Shown: one piece after another, positions 1 through 12,988 of the stretch
How positions within the stretch are numbered: position 1 is the first letter of the stretch
Layout: every line of letters starts with the position of its first letter
NCBI GenBank assembly: GCA_963920525.1
Contig: OY986435.1
Span: 97,916,115-97,980,114, forward strand
Reading direction: 5' to 3'
Source of the DNA: Dichetophora obliterata
Lineage: Eukaryota > Arthropoda > Insecta > Diptera > Sciomyzidae
DNA: 64,000 nucleotides
The notes under the pieces: generated by a model
The model's input: only the letters and a program-made list of their open reading frames with translations
What the model was told of the DNA's origin: nothing
The model's database searches: none
Position numbers and translations under genes: made by a program

Positions 1-1994
<1,994 letters not shown>

Positions 1995-2440
1995 ATTTTT
2001 GTATAAGCGTTTGTAAGAAATAAACTTTGAGTTAAGCACCGTTAACATGTGTGGATATAAATCAAAAAATAATTTAGTGGATTTATTTTTTGTAAAACGT
2101 GTATTTAAAAAATTAATAATATACATAAAGTTACTTCAAATAAACAAAAAGTTGAAGGATAAAGATATTAATTTTTATACACAAACCCATAAACTATTAT
2201 TCAAGTATAGTAAATTATAATTACATGTATCATTTTTAGAAATTTATATTGTTTTTTTGCAGGGACATTGCATACGAATATATTTTTATTATGTAAAGAA
2301 AAGTGTTTAGAAAAACCTTACATGATATTTATATTGTTTAAAACTATAGTTAGTTGACAAAACAAAGAATAAAAATTAAATCTGTACGGTAGTCATTAAT
2401 TAAGCCACCCAAACTTTTTTTTTATTTAAGTTTGGATTAA
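1995..2440 (-). other. Probable 3' untranslated region of LINE A
   Basis: This AT-rich stretch lies directly downstream, on the minus strand, of the last recognisable LINE A codons and ends at the TAA repeat. No coding or RNA signal is seen. Because some LINE families end in TAA repeats, the microsatellite could be the expanded tail of LINE A; this is an alternative to its being the target of the R4/Dong-like fragment. Confidence 0.35.
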
Positions 2441-3306
2441 TATTTTTTTTTCTCCATGGTAAATTCTTGTTTCGAATCTAAGATAGTCAACTGAAATTTG
2501 ATTGCAGTTAATCGCTTTATTATTGGCGTGTCTATATTTGCGATAGAAATTAGGAATGCCGATTTCGTTTTGCATAAATCCATTGCTATCGGAGTATAAA
2601 AAGGCTTCAGGTGGTACATAACCATTATCTAGTGTTTTGCATATATATATTCTTTGTTGACATTGTGTGGAGCAAAAATTAAATTATTTTCTTTGCATTC
2701 AATGCTTCTAATTATATGATTTCTTATGATTAGGTGGATGATAAAGTTATCAATCCTACTAATTTTTGCTTTATTGTAGAATTTTTTGTTTGAAATATTG
2801 TATATTTTTGAAAATTACTAGTATTAGATTTATACATTGCTATTGCATGCTTTCAGGCTTTTTCTCTCGAAAACTCTTAATTTTTTTATGTACGATGGAG
2901 AAATATTGAACCATATTTGACAACCATGCGTTAAGTAGGTCGAATTAATTATTTGTATAGCATAATCTTAATTTTTGGGCTTGTGTTTTGAATAGAAAAG
3001 TTTTCTGTACGTGAAAAAGGCATTCCTTGCTTTAACTAATTGTAAATTGATGTGATTGTTAAAATATTAATATTTATCTGGGTGAATACCCAAATATTTG
3101 ACTTTTTGCTTATATACCGCTGTCATACCGCATTATTATTAGATTTTATACCGAAATTTTTCCAATTTTTTTTATGTTGTTATGACATTTTCCTACAGGA
3201 GGACGAAAAATAATTATTGCTTATTTGTTAACATTAGTTTTCATATTCCAGTTTATGATAGCATATTTTTCTACAGTATTAAAATAGTTTTGTATTTTTC
3301 TATTAA
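2440..3306 (-). pseudogene. LINE A ORF2, C-terminal region after the RT
   Basis: Minus-strand pieces in changing frames read NRKIQNYFNTVEKYAI, VKYLGIHPDKY, KARNAFFTYRKLF, LMHGCQIWFNIS, LRVFERKCLKACN, and finally DNGYVPPEAFLYSDSNGF with IPNFYRKYRHANNKAINC. The YLGI, hydrophobic-YGCxIWFNxS and RxFERKCL blocks are usual for the connection region and C-terminus of Jockey/CR1-type LINE proteins. Several stops and frame changes make it non-functional. The segment begins exactly at the TTAA duplication of the MITE at 3303-3306. Confidence 0.7.
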
Positions 3307-3830
3307 CCCATTAATGACTAATGGGTATTTAAATACCCATAAAACAGTGTTTACGAAAAAAGCCATATCTCGAAAGTGGTAAGAGATATCAAAATAATTT
3401 TTTTTAAAACATTACGGAAAAAAGAAACTATTTATTGTCTTTACAATGTGAAACGAAATTCAGACAATTAAATGTTCCTTTTCAAGATTAAAGATGTGTG
3501 ATTTTCAAAAATGACAAAATCCATATATAAAGCTATGTAGAAAATTAGAAAATGGAAAGATCGAGGGAAAAATTCGTGGTCAGTTTACCTGTAGTATCCT
3601 CTATTTATCAGGTATTCATTATGACAAAAGATTGTTGCCATATATGAAAATTTTTATTAACACCAAGAACCCGGATTAACCGATTGGGTATTTAAATGCC
3701 CAATACAGATCTCAAATACGGTGACAGTTGCAAAAGAAATTTGCAAAGAAACTTCTATGACCTATATAAGCTTTTTGATAAATTTTGAAAAAAAATTGTG
3801 TGGCGGAGTTTATGAGCAGCCTTTAATGGG
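3307..3830. mobile_element. piggyBac-like MITE with TTAA target duplication
   Basis: The 524-bp element is flanked by TTAA at 3303-3306 and 3831-3834. Its ends are inverted: CCCATTAA on the left, and the right end is the reverse complement of CCCATTAA. TTAA duplication and a CCC start are the hallmarks of the piggyBac superfamily. Subterminal palindromes GGGTATTTAAATACCC (about 3323) and GGGTATTTAAATGCCC (about 3685) sit near both ends. There is no transposase, so it is non-autonomous. Removing it joins the LINE A translation HADNKIQN to INRKIQNYFN, which supports a precise insertion. Confidence 0.85.
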
Positions 3831-4444
3831 TTAATATTTTGAATTTTATTATCAGCGTGGGAAATAATAATATCGTCTGCAAAACCAACGATATTATCGA
3901 TTTTAAAAAGTAAATAATGAACATATATATTAAAAAGAATTGGAGAACTCACTGTGCCTTGTTTTAAGCCATTCAAAATAGTAAATTTCTTAGAACTATT
4001 TTGATTTTTATTAGTAACAAAAAAGGATTTGTTACTTAAAATATTATGAATAAGTATAATTAGATTTAAAGGAGCTTTATATTCTAAAAGTTTGTATATT
4101 AAACCAGGACTCCAAATGCTATCGAAAACTCTTTCAAAATCAATCAGGCAAGCACCAGTACATAACTTTTTATTTAAATTACAATAAATACTAGAGACGA
4201 GCATATGAACTGCATTTGTTGTTGAATGCTTGTATTTAAATCCGAATTGGTTATTATTGATTAAGTAGTTCCTTTCGCAGAATTTTATTAAAGTCTTATT
4301 TATACCAACTTCAAAAACTTTACTTATGTTGGGCAAAAGACTAATTACACGAAAATTTCTTGGATCAGATGTATCTATATTTTTTTTTTTTTTTTTTTTT
4401 TTTGTAAAACCACAACTTTTGCCACTTTCCAAGCACAGGGACAA
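3831..4444 (-). pseudogene. LINE A reverse transcriptase domain
   Basis: The minus-strand translation shows the RT blocks in order: FRVISLLPNISKVFE, NQFGFKYKHSTTNAVHML, CLIDFERVFDSIW (motif A; the first catalytic Asp is in place), LNGLKQGTVSSPILFNIY (motif B) and GFADDIIIS (motif C, at about 3870-3890). This is a typical LINE RT with an FADD catalytic pair. The N-terminal lysine run comes from the T-run at 4380-4402 and probably hides a frame change. The 3' end is cut by the MITE. Confidence 0.85.
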
Positions 4445-4449
4445 TATGA

Positions 4450-5283
4450 ATTATTAAGCAGTTATTAAAAAGAATACAGTAATTTCTTACTACTGCCTCT
4501 GTATTGTTCTTTTGAATAATGTAAGAAATATTATCTATGCCAATAGAAAGTTTTTTCTTAATTTCCCAAAAATAAACAAAATTGAATCTCGTGTAGCAAA
4601 CAAATCTTCCGCTGCTTCATCAAGTTCATGAGCTTTTTTATTTTCGTTAATTATAGTGACAATTGATTTATTAGCCTCGTGCTCAATTTTCTTATCTAAA
4701 AACTTAGAGAAGCAATTTTCAACCTCACAGTGTAAACTTTTTCCGGATCAATCTCTTTGAGAGAATGAATGGATTCTAGGAATGCTCCAATTACATCCAA
4801 TATCTGATCTTCATTTTTTACTATATACCTGTTATATCGATTTTTTCCTAATTCATCTGGATTTATTCCCACATTTTGAAGTAAGCAATTTACTTCCTGA
4901 GGAACTTTTATAATATTCAAGTCCAATGATTGTGTACATTTAATTTGTTTTTTAGCTTCGCTGAACATGTTTTCAGAATTAGAGCGATCGATGCTAGTAA
5001 GCTTTTTGTCGAGATATTCATTTACCGCTAAGACAAAGTTGTCGTTACTTAGTTTTTTAACTAATTTGAGTTTAATTTTGTGTAAACTAAGTTCTATGGG
5101 TGCTAAACAGCGCCCAAATCTGTTATGTTTTTTTATGACAGTCAGAATTTTACTTTTTTCTTGATGTAACTTTTTTATGGTTGCGTCAATAAATTTTTCA
5201 GTTGAATCCCTACTTGGGAATTTCGGAACGGATTTTTCTATTGAATCAGTTATGACTTTATTAAGCTTAAGTAAATAGAAATA
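4450..5283 (-). pseudogene. LINE A ORF2 linker between endonuclease and RT
   Basis: From 5283 down, the minus-strand translation runs from YFYLLKLNKVITDSIEKSVP through a lysine-rich helical stretch to NPDELGKNRYNRYIV. This is the usual poorly conserved region between endonuclease and RT. The part of the long open frame above 5284 belongs to the inserted mariner element and not to the LINE. Frame breaks occur near 4690. Confidence 0.65.
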
Positions 5284-6593
5284 CAGGGTGCGGCTAAAGT
5301 TACTATATGACGTAAAACAATTGTAACTTCTTTGCTTGCGAGTATTAAACTTTTTCTTTTTTCCTATTTCAGAAATTAAACTTGGGAGAATATTTAAAAA
5401 TGGAACGCTATACAATTGCGTAAAGAACTAAGATTGTTTTTCTATTCATTGAAAATCATCGTTCTATAATTAATACTCAACGTGCATACAGAAGATTTTA
5501 TGGTGTAAGAACTGCTCCAACGGGTCCAACCATTCGTTCGTTGGTGAATAATTTTGCTGAATATGGGACTTTCGGAGATTCAAGACGTACGGGCAGACCT
5601 CGAACTGGCAGATCGGCCGAAAATATTGATGCTGTGCGACAGAGCGTCGAAGAAAATCCGGAGACATCAACGAGAAGACGATCTTCCCAGTTGCAGCTTT
5701 CTGACCGCACTCTTCGGCGAATTTTAAAACACGATTTGCACCTCTTCCCTTACAAAATCCAACTAGTCCAAAAACTAAATCCTGAGGACTTCGTATTGCG
5801 CTTGGAATATGCTAGAGCAGTTTTAAATCTCGTTGATCAAAATGAAAATTTTTTGTCAAATTTAATGATGACCGACGAAGCGCATTTTCACTTGAACGGT
5901 TTCGTAAATAAACAAAACAACAGATTTTGGGGATCCCAAAATCCCAAAAATCTTCATCAGAAATCTTTACACGCAATTCGTGTTACCGTTTGGTGTGGCA
6001 TTACCGCCCAAAAAGTTTACGGTCCTTTTTGTTTTGAAAACGATCAAGGTGTATGTGAAACAATAAATGGAGAACGTTACAGAGTAATGCTACAAAATTT
6101 TTTATTTCCGCAATTGCCACCAAACGCCAATATATGGTTTCAACAAGATGGTGCAACAGCTCATACAGCCCGTGCAACGATGGACTTATTAAGACAACAA
6201 TTTCCAAATCGGTTAATTTCTAAAAACGGCGATTTGAGATGGCCACCACGATCGCCAGATTTGACTGCACCGGATTTTTTCTTGTGGGGCTATCTCAAAG
6301 ACAAAGTTTATTTGAATAAGCCCCAAACCTTGCAGCAACTAAAGGACAAATTCAAGAAGAAATTGATCGTATACGACAAGAAACACTCAACAAAGTTATG
6401 GAAAATGCCATAAAAAGAGCACATTTTTGCGTTAGAGAAAACGGTTGTCATTTAACTGATATTATTTTTCATAATTAATGTAAAAAAATAACATAAAATA
6501 AACTTTCTTTTTATCATAAATTTGTTTGTTTTTTTCATTCCATTCAATAGTTCTTTAAAAAACAAATCATATAGTTACTTTAGCCGCACCCTG
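5284..6593 (+). mobile_element. mariner-type (Tc1/mariner superfamily) transposon, 1310 bp
   Basis: Terminal inverted repeats of 27 bp at 5284-5310 and 6567-6593 differ at one base and begin CAGGGTGCGGCTAAAGT. The element is flanked by the TA dinucleotide (5282-5283 and 6594-6595), the target duplication of this superfamily. It carries one transposase gene in sense orientation (5400-6478). Its insertion splits LINE A: the LINE translation TNSDIY on the right continues as YFYLLKLNK on the left. Confidence 0.95.
5400..6478 (+). pseudogene. mariner-like transposase, DD41D spacing, two lesions
   Basis: From the ATG at 5400 the protein has an N-terminal helix-turn-helix region, then MMTDEAHFHLNGF with the first catalytic Asp, WFQQDGATAHTARA with the second, and SPDLTAPDFFLWGYLK with the third. 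The second and third Asp are 41 residues apart, which suggests the DD41D (rosa-like) mariner group; that assignment is from memory. Two defects are visible. Codon 8 is a TAA stop (5421-5423), and one base is missing near 6344-6347, after which the C-terminus continues in another frame to a stop at 6476-6478. Everything from 5541 to about 6345 is open. Length and catalytic residues are otherwise normal, so the copy looks fairly young. Confidence 0.9.
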
Positions 6594-6596
6594 TAT

Positions 6597-7444
6597 ATAT
6601 CAGAATTAGTGAGATTTCTATTGTTTGGAATATTTTTATTGTTTTGAAGTAAATTTATTACATTGCTTTTAAATTTTTTCCATTTAGTTTTTTTAAAATT
6701 AAATCCCGAATGTACATGGGTAACTGTTTTCATTCTTAGATACAAGGATTTGTATAGCGTTGTGATCACTATCATAATCAATAATTTTAAGGCAGTTGAT
6801 TGTGTTGTTTTCTTTACGTATGTATAAACTAGAGTCAGCAATGCATACATCTATATAAGAAGCACAACGAGGATACGAAGGTGTGGCAGAAGCATATAAA
6901 CTACTTCTGAAAGAAATTTCATTACAAGCAAACCATTCTTTTAGAAAATGTCCTTTTGTATTATTTGAAGAGTTACCCGAGTCGGAATGCTTACAATTCA
7001 AGTCTCCAGAGATTATATAAAAGTGATTAGGGCATTGCAAATTCAAAGATTGAAAAAGTTCGTGTAATTCAGTCTTTAAATAGATATTATTATTTCCCGA
7101 TAGATAATATGTTGATATGTTTTATTTGCTTACAATGGTATTTTAATAATACATTTTTCTAAATATTTAAGTAAGTTGATAATGATTTTTGTATAGCCCT
7201 TATGTTTTATTAAGTTTTCTATTAATATTGCTGTCCCACCTCCCCTTATGGCATCGACTCTATCTTTGCGTATGAAGTTATAGCCTTTAAAGTTGACTTT
7301 ATGTTTATTATTGAGTTTTGTTTTGTTCAGTAGAACTATGTCTGGATTATATTTGTATAAAAAATTACATAAATCATAGCGTCTACTTAATCTAATTATA
7401 GAGTTAACATAAATTTGAATTATATTTAGATCTTTTACGACCAT
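6597..7444 (-). pseudogene. LINE A apurinic-type endonuclease domain (5' part of ORF2)
   Basis: Minus-strand pieces read LNIIQIYVNSIIRLSRRYDL, NPDIVLLNKTKLN, GYNFIRKDR, GGGTAILIE, then, in another frame, YIISGDLNCKHSDSG and IIDYDSDHNAIQI. The (L)NETKL-type, GDLNxKH and SDHNA(I/V) blocks are the metal- and phosphate-binding motifs of exonuclease-endonuclease-phosphatase domains of LINEs; the first block has Lys where Glu is expected. Stops between 7050 and 7130 break it. The right end joins the mariner insertion at 6594. Confidence 0.8.
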
Positions 7445-7629
7445 TGATAAAATTTAATTTTCTAGCATCGAGAAAATATCATCGATACGTCATGTTTGTA
7501 TTTGCAATTGTTTTTGCGTATTAATAATTTGATTTGAGAGATTTTGCATGGAATTGTTAAGCTATTTTAGTGCAAGATGTATTGGGTCGATGTTAGAATT
7601 TTTAGAATTTGTCGATGTGGTCGATGTGT

Positions 7630-7759
7630 AGAATTTTTGCTGATTTTGTTTTCAGCTGTTTCCGTTTGGTCGAGCTCTACCATTTGATTAAACAGCAAAA
7701 CGGAATTAAACGGAACGGATTAAACGGAAACAGCTGAAAACAAAATCAGCAAAAATTCT
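7630..7759. repeat. Perfect 38-bp inverted repeat with 54-bp loop
   Basis: Arms 7630-7667 and 7722-7759 are exact reverse complements. The outer end is AGAATTTTTGCTGATTTTG. The loop contains the direct short repeats ACGGAATTAAACGGAACGGATT. There is no coding potential. It could be the ends of a small MITE or a recent fold-back duplication. Confidence 0.9.
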
Positions 7760-7924
7760 AAAAACAACTTCAGTAAACATGCTTTGTTAGTGCAGACTTC
7801 CAGCAGGCTGTTGGACTACATATAATAACATAAGCATAGAAACTAAAGTAAAACAGAAATACAACAACAAATGTGACATGATGAAATTGAGGAAAAAACT
7901 GAGAAATCGACGCTTCAAATCTCA

Positions 7925-7968
7925 TCGCCCCGATGGTGCAGTGCGTTAGCGCGCGCTTGCACGGGTAT
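7925..7968 (+). other. tRNA A-box-like segment (possible tRNA-derived SINE head)
   Basis: The stretch GATGGTGCAGTGCGTTAGCG resembles the D-arm/A-box of tRNAs and tRNA-derived SINEs. No B box or acceptor pairing was found in the next 80 bases, so this is at most a decayed fragment. Confidence 0.25.
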
Positions 7969-8055
7969 CACAAAGATTTCTGATGACGCTTTTAGCAGAG
8001 CAGAAATTGCAATCAGATCAGCTAGTGATTTTTTCCTTTTCATGTTGAAAAAACT

Positions 8056-8092
<37 letters not shown>
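8056..8092. repeat. TTG microsatellite, about 12 units
   Basis: A pure TTG (CAA) run. No ORF of note spans it. Confidence 0.9.
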
Positions 8093-8094
<2 letters not shown>

Positions 8095-8299
8095 CTTTGG
8101 AAAAATTCGTTAGAACAATTAATTGTTCTAACTTTGACCTTAAGTTCAATAAACGATTTTAAACTATCAAACAACTAGAATTTGTATTTAAAATCAAGTA
8201 TGATATAAACTATCAAACATTTAGAATTTGTATTTAAATCATATAAAGTCAACATAATTAATATAGAGGTCATTTAGAAAAAAATTTAATTTTTTATAA

Positions 8300-9959
8300 A
8301 TTTTATTAGTTCATTAGGTTCCACATCAAATATATATATTGTAGGAATTGTTTTATTTTTGTTTTGATTTTAATGTATTGTTTTTTCATTATTGACGTTA
8401 CTCTCTGTATTTTGGTGGTTTTTTGGTGTAGATTATTTTGACGGAGCAGGTGTCTCTCGCTCTTGAACATGTTTCAATAATTTAGTGGCCATTATTTAGA
8501 AAAGTGTTTTTTCCAGCCATTTTTTTTTTCAACTTAGTACACATTTAAAAAAAAACAACAAGTTTCGTGCCGATAGATGAAATTTGTGTGATTCAAAATG
8601 TGATTTGTACGTAAAATAAGATAAAGCCAGCAAATATGAAAATGGGACGAAAACTGCACGGTTTTAGTTTAAATTTTTAAAAAAAAAAATGTTTTATTGC
8701 TCTTTTTATATAATGTTTATAATATAGCGAATATCTAAATTCGAAAGTATTCTAATCAAATGCAGCGGATATATTTCCTAAACTATGATGTATATAGATA
8801 CAGAAAATGGTGGGATTACGTTAAGGAATCTGGACGTTATGTACCTTTTTTTCTAGAAGCGCATCTTTTTGGAGAGATCGGGCTTAGATGATTTTACGAA
8901 AAAAAGTAAATTCCCACAAGTTATCGGAAAAAGTTTTAAAAAAAATTCTTGTACTATGCTGTCCACAAAATTAAAAAAAAGGTATTCAAGCAGTAGCCTT
9001 ATAATTTGTTCTATTAAAAGGTAGGTAAATTAACTTTGAATAGACGGGACAATTTTAACAAACAATTGCATAATACAATGATATAGGTTTAATCATGCTA
9101 TTTAATTCTTTGGCCCAGCGTTTTATAAATACCAGAATAAATTATGATTTTTTACAAATGTAATCAATATGAATATTAGAATATTAGCTTAGAATCTATG
9201 CATATACGATTTTTGACAGCACCTACACAACTAAAAGCAATATCCATTATCTTATAATCAAAAATTAAATGAATTTTGAATTATAAATGATTGTAATTGC
9301 GAGCTATTTAGATCAAGTAAGTTTAAGGAAAGCAACAGCAATAACAACTCTGTTTAGAGTCAATCACATAGCAGACTAGACACTGTTTCTACTCCCTCAT
9401 CTTCAGTAGTCTTGAGTGATTAAGCTGTGAGCAACACACTGTTTAAATCTTATATGATTTGAAAAGTGTTTGAACAAATTCGCAAGAATGTCTCATCGGC
9501 CATTATATCCTTTTTCGCGAAAAAGTTATAGTTTGGCATTTATCTGGATTTAGAAACATGTGATTGTTCGAAAACTAAACTTCAAAAGATTGATCGAGTG
9601 GATATGAATTTTCTTTGGCATCTATTCTTCTGTGCATATTGATATCATCTGCAGTAATAATCAATCAATTTTTATTTATTAACCAATATAACTAAATACA
9701 ATATGCACATTCTATTATAAAATTTCATATCAAAAAATTTTCATAATTGATTAATAAATAATACATTCTATTGTTCAATATGAACAAGTGGCGAATGCAG
9801 TAAGCCTGGCCTACAACAAAAGTTAAACATTATTACGTAGTGAAGTGAAGTGAGGTCACAAATAAATAAATTTAATATAAATTTAAAAAAAAATTGAATT
9901 AAAAATATAAATCCGTCGAGCCGAAAGCCCCGGCAGCTAGTGCTCTTGTTTACTTTTAA
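8300..9959. other. Stretch with no recognisable gene
   Basis: AT-rich sequence. I see no open frame with protein-like content and no clear terminal repeats. Part of its right end may be the 3' untranslated region of LINE B. Confidence 0.5.
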
Positions 9960-10087
9960 TTATAATAATTAATTATTGTAATTACTTTAATAAATAAATA
10001 AATATAAATCCCTTAATTTTGAATTTAAACAAAGTGCCATTATAAATAACCTTTAGAAAATGAACCATAGAAAGAATAAAACATAAA

Positions 10088-10975
10088 TTATAATAAAAAT
10101 GCGATCATTAAATCAATAACATTGAAATTAAACTCACAAAGGCCTGATTTCACCTCTTTGAGAAACGAAGGACTACTAGAAATGCGACGAACACTAATAG
10201 GTAAATTACTAAAAAGTCTAGGAGCAGTGCATGAATAAAAGTTGAAGAAGTGATGTAGCTTGTGCGCAGGAATTGTGACAAAATGTTGATAATTCATTCT
10301 TAAGTTATGGCTACAAATGCATCTGTTTAATGAATAACCAGATCTAATAAAAAATTCTCTTAAGACTCTAAAATAGTATAAGTGCTTAATTGGCAATACA
10401 TTTAAGTTTTTGAACAAAGGAAAACTACTATCTAAACGTTTTTTGTTAAAACTAATCCGAATAACATGTTTCTGAGCAAAAAGTAGTGGATTTATCTTAT
10501 TAGCATGAGTTCCTCCCCAGCAAACTATCCCATACTGAAGTTTGCAATGGAAAATACCATGGTAAATACATGTAAGCAATTTTGAAGAGCAAAGAGATTT
10601 AAAAAAATACAATTGCCTCATAGCACCCAGCAAATATCTTTTAAGTACGGCAGTATGATCTATCCAAGATAATTTCCAGTCAACCACTAAGCCATGATAT
10701 TTGAAAGATTTAACGCGCTCAATATAGAAGCATTTCGAGGAGCAATAGCAAGAATCGTTGTATGTTTTAACATGAAAAGAAGAACTACATATTTCATTGC
10801 TAATTAAAAACTTTTTACAGTTTGCACAATGGAAGGTAAATTTAGATAATTTTAGATCATTAGCTGCTACACTAAAGAACATTATCTTAGTTCTGTCACT
10901 TAAAACCAACTTATGTGAAGAAAACCAATGACTCAGAAGAACTAGGTCATGACTAATGTCACAGGTTAGATTAAA
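10088..10975 (-). pseudogene. LINE B ORF2, C-terminal region
   Basis: The minus-strand translation NLTCDISHDL...SHWFSSHKLVLSD leads into a long open stretch with VKSFKYHGLVVDWKLSW, LQYGIVCWGG, NPLLFAQKHVIR, FPLFKNLNVLPIKHLYYFRV and FSNLPISVRRI. The LGxxxDxxLxWxxH, LxYGIxxWG and LP..hR blocks are usual for the RT connection and C-terminal part of CR1/Jockey-type LINEs. It ends with a TAA at 10088. The catalytic RT core is not part of this stretch; it is interrupted upstream. Confidence 0.75.
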
Positions 10976-10979
10976 GAAG

Positions 10980-11540
10980 ACTCAGTTGAAAACGTACACG
11001 CCATCCCGAGAAACAATTTGTGTCCGTACCAAACTACTCAGGCACAAAATCCAAAGTATCGGACTCAATTTTATTTTTAAAAGCTACGAGTAGTAATGAA
11101 AAACTGCGAAGTTTATGAAAAAAATTAATAGCAAATTGATATTAAGCCGAATGCAAACGAGCTTCGAACTGGCCTGAGTCTTAGCTATAATGTACCCGAA
11201 ACATACCCAACAAGTACCTTGAAAGGTACCTGAAATAGTACCGTAGTAATTCTGTATTATGTCAATAAAGTGTTCAAAAACGAGCGACTATATTCGGTCA
11301 CAATAAACTGACGAGTGCCCGAATCGGTCTTCGTGCGTACGTTGTGCCTGCCCATTGTGTTCCAGAAATAGCACTTCTTTCGGTGGTCAGACATTTACCG
11401 ACACTGGTACCGGACATATTTTACCGGCTACTTTATTGACACAAAATACGAAATTGTTTCTCGGGCATGTCATCTGGGAACGCTATAACCTTACTCAAAA
11501 ACGGCAAACTAAAAACAGAATTAATATATATTTTTAAAAA
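10980..11540. other. Unassigned ~560-bp insertion or replacement within LINE B RT
   Basis: LINE B coding similarity stops after GVPQGFVLGPIFF (about 11540) and resumes at NLTCDISHDL (about 10975). The expected (F/Y)ADD block that should lie between is absent. The intervening sequence is less AT-rich than its surroundings and has a short palindrome, GTACCTTGAAAGGTAC, near 11214. No terminal repeats or coding were recognised. Confidence 0.5.
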
Positions 11541-12040
11541 AAAATTGGCCCCAACACAAAACCCTGTGGGACCCCAATATCAATATTAACATAGTTGCTC
11601 AGTGTACTATTTATTTTAACTCGTTGCTTTCTGTTTGACAAGTACGAACGGAACCACGAGTGCAAAGGACCTCTAAAGCCGCATTTATACAGTTTCAAAA
11701 GTAAAATTTCGTGATCTACAGTGCCAAAGGCCTAGGTTATATCTACGAAAAGAGCAACACAGACTTGCTTATTATTTAAACCATCCAAAGTGTTAGTATA
11801 AATCTTTAGAAGTGCGTCTTCAGTGGATAAATTTTCTCGGAAACTAAACTGGCAATTACTTAAAAATTTTGTTTTCATTAAGAATTTGAGCATTCTTGTT
11901 TTCTTAGCTTTTTCGAAAATTTTTGAAAAAACGGATAATAAAGAGATTGGCTAGTAATTTTTCAAAAGAGTTTTATTGCCTTTTGTAAAAAAAGGTATAA
12001 CTACAGCTTTTTTTAGGTCGTCAGTGAAAACTTCACTCTC
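11540..12040 (-). pseudogene. LINE B reverse transcriptase, N-terminal half
   Basis: The minus-strand translation contains IPFFTKGNKTLLKNY then a stop, PISLLSVFSKIFEKAKKTRM, NCQFSFRENLSTEDALLKIY, CVALFVDIT with a stop then AFGTVDHEILL (motif A with its Asp), LSNRKQRVK and IDIGVPQGFVLGPIFF (motif B). These are clear LINE RT blocks in the right order. At least two in-frame stops and the loss of motif C make it non-functional. Confidence 0.8.
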
Positions 12041-12886
12041 TATACTTTTATTGAAGATATGACATAGGACATCAACAATGTTAAAAACAATTTTTTTATA
12101 AATATGTTAGAAAAACCATCATCAGAACAATAATTAGAATTTTTTAAAGACATAATAATTTTTAAAATTTCAAAAGACGAATCTGATTCAAAAAATACTC
12201 TACTTGGATTAGAAATTTCCCTATCTAAGCATTTACAGGAAGCATCGCTAGGACCAACATCAGTGACCACATCTTTACCAATTTTTGAAAAAAAATTATT
12301 AAAAGCATCAGCCATAGCGCCAGACTCATAGATAGCCAATCCTTCAGCGTTAACACAGGTTACTTGCTCATTTTTATTGGACTTATTAAGAATATTGTTA
12401 ACAAGCTGCCATTCTTTCTTAACATTTCCTCTGATTTTGTTAAATTCAATAACATAGTAATTAGTTTTACTCAAAGAAACCTATTTAGAAATTTCTTTGC
12501 AGAGTTCTCTATAATGAGCTTTTGCATTAAGGTTGCAAGGATGTTTAGAACATATCTTAAAAAGTTTGTTTTTTCAATTAATTTTATTCAATAATTCTAG
12601 TGATATCCAAGGTTTAAGTTTTTTTAACTAAGCATCACGTTTACCCACATTTACAGTACAAGAATTTACATGTTCAACTAAAGTACTCAAAACAACTAAG
12701 CGCAGTAGACGGATCAGGTTCACAATATACATTATCCCGAAATTCAAATTGAAGTCTTTCATTTAACGAATAAAAATTGGGTTTATTGTAAAAATCGGCA
12801 GACTGCGGGTTGGTAACATGAAGTCTTTCAACATTCTCGATATACAAACACGTCATGCAATGATCTGAAACAATTAAATTAGCCAT
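12040..12886 (-). pseudogene. LINE B ORF2 linker region
   Basis: Pieces such as EWQLVNNILNKSNKNEQV, MADAFNNFFSKIGKDV and FEILKIIMSLKNSNYCSDDG resemble the linker that precedes LINE RT domains (W..hN..L.K.., FN.FF..IG.., ..L...KS.G.DG.S). The piece 12886-12674 (SDHCMT...) is the end of the endonuclease domain with its SDH block. Frames change between pieces. Confidence 0.65.
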
Positions 12887-12988
12887 AGAGCTGTAAATTG
12901 TCTTACTATCAGAACGACGATTATCAGAAATTTCACAAATATATGATCAATACAAGAAGAAGAAATTTCTGATATCCAAGTTGGTTAA

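Larger units (their letters stand above)
1995..7450 (-). mobile_element. LINE A: decayed non-LTR retrotransposon (Jockey/CR1-like), split by two DNA transposons
   Basis: On the minus strand the order is endonuclease (7444-6597), linker (5283-4450), reverse transcriptase (4444-3831) and C-terminal region (3306-2440). This is the ORF2 order of an apurinic-endonuclease-type LINE. The reading frame is broken many times, including at a run of 23 T at 4380-4402. A mariner-type transposon (5284-6593) and a piggyBac-like MITE (3307-3830) interrupt it. In both cases the LINE translation continues across when the insert and one target duplication are removed. The clade is inferred from the general look of the RT and is not certain. 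Confidence 0.8.
7451..8300. other. Non-coding region 5' of LINE A with inverted, direct and triplet repeats
   Basis: No gene is seen. It holds the perfect inverted repeat listed at 7630-7759, a tRNA A-box-like stretch at about 7925-7965, a TTG run at 8056-8092, and two imperfect copies of a ~40-bp unit (starting AAACTATCAAACA) at about 8161 and 8209. Confidence 0.6.

Noticed and set aside
5470..6207. Minus-strand open frames inside the mariner transposase
   Set aside because: Shadow frames opposite a clearly homologous transposase.
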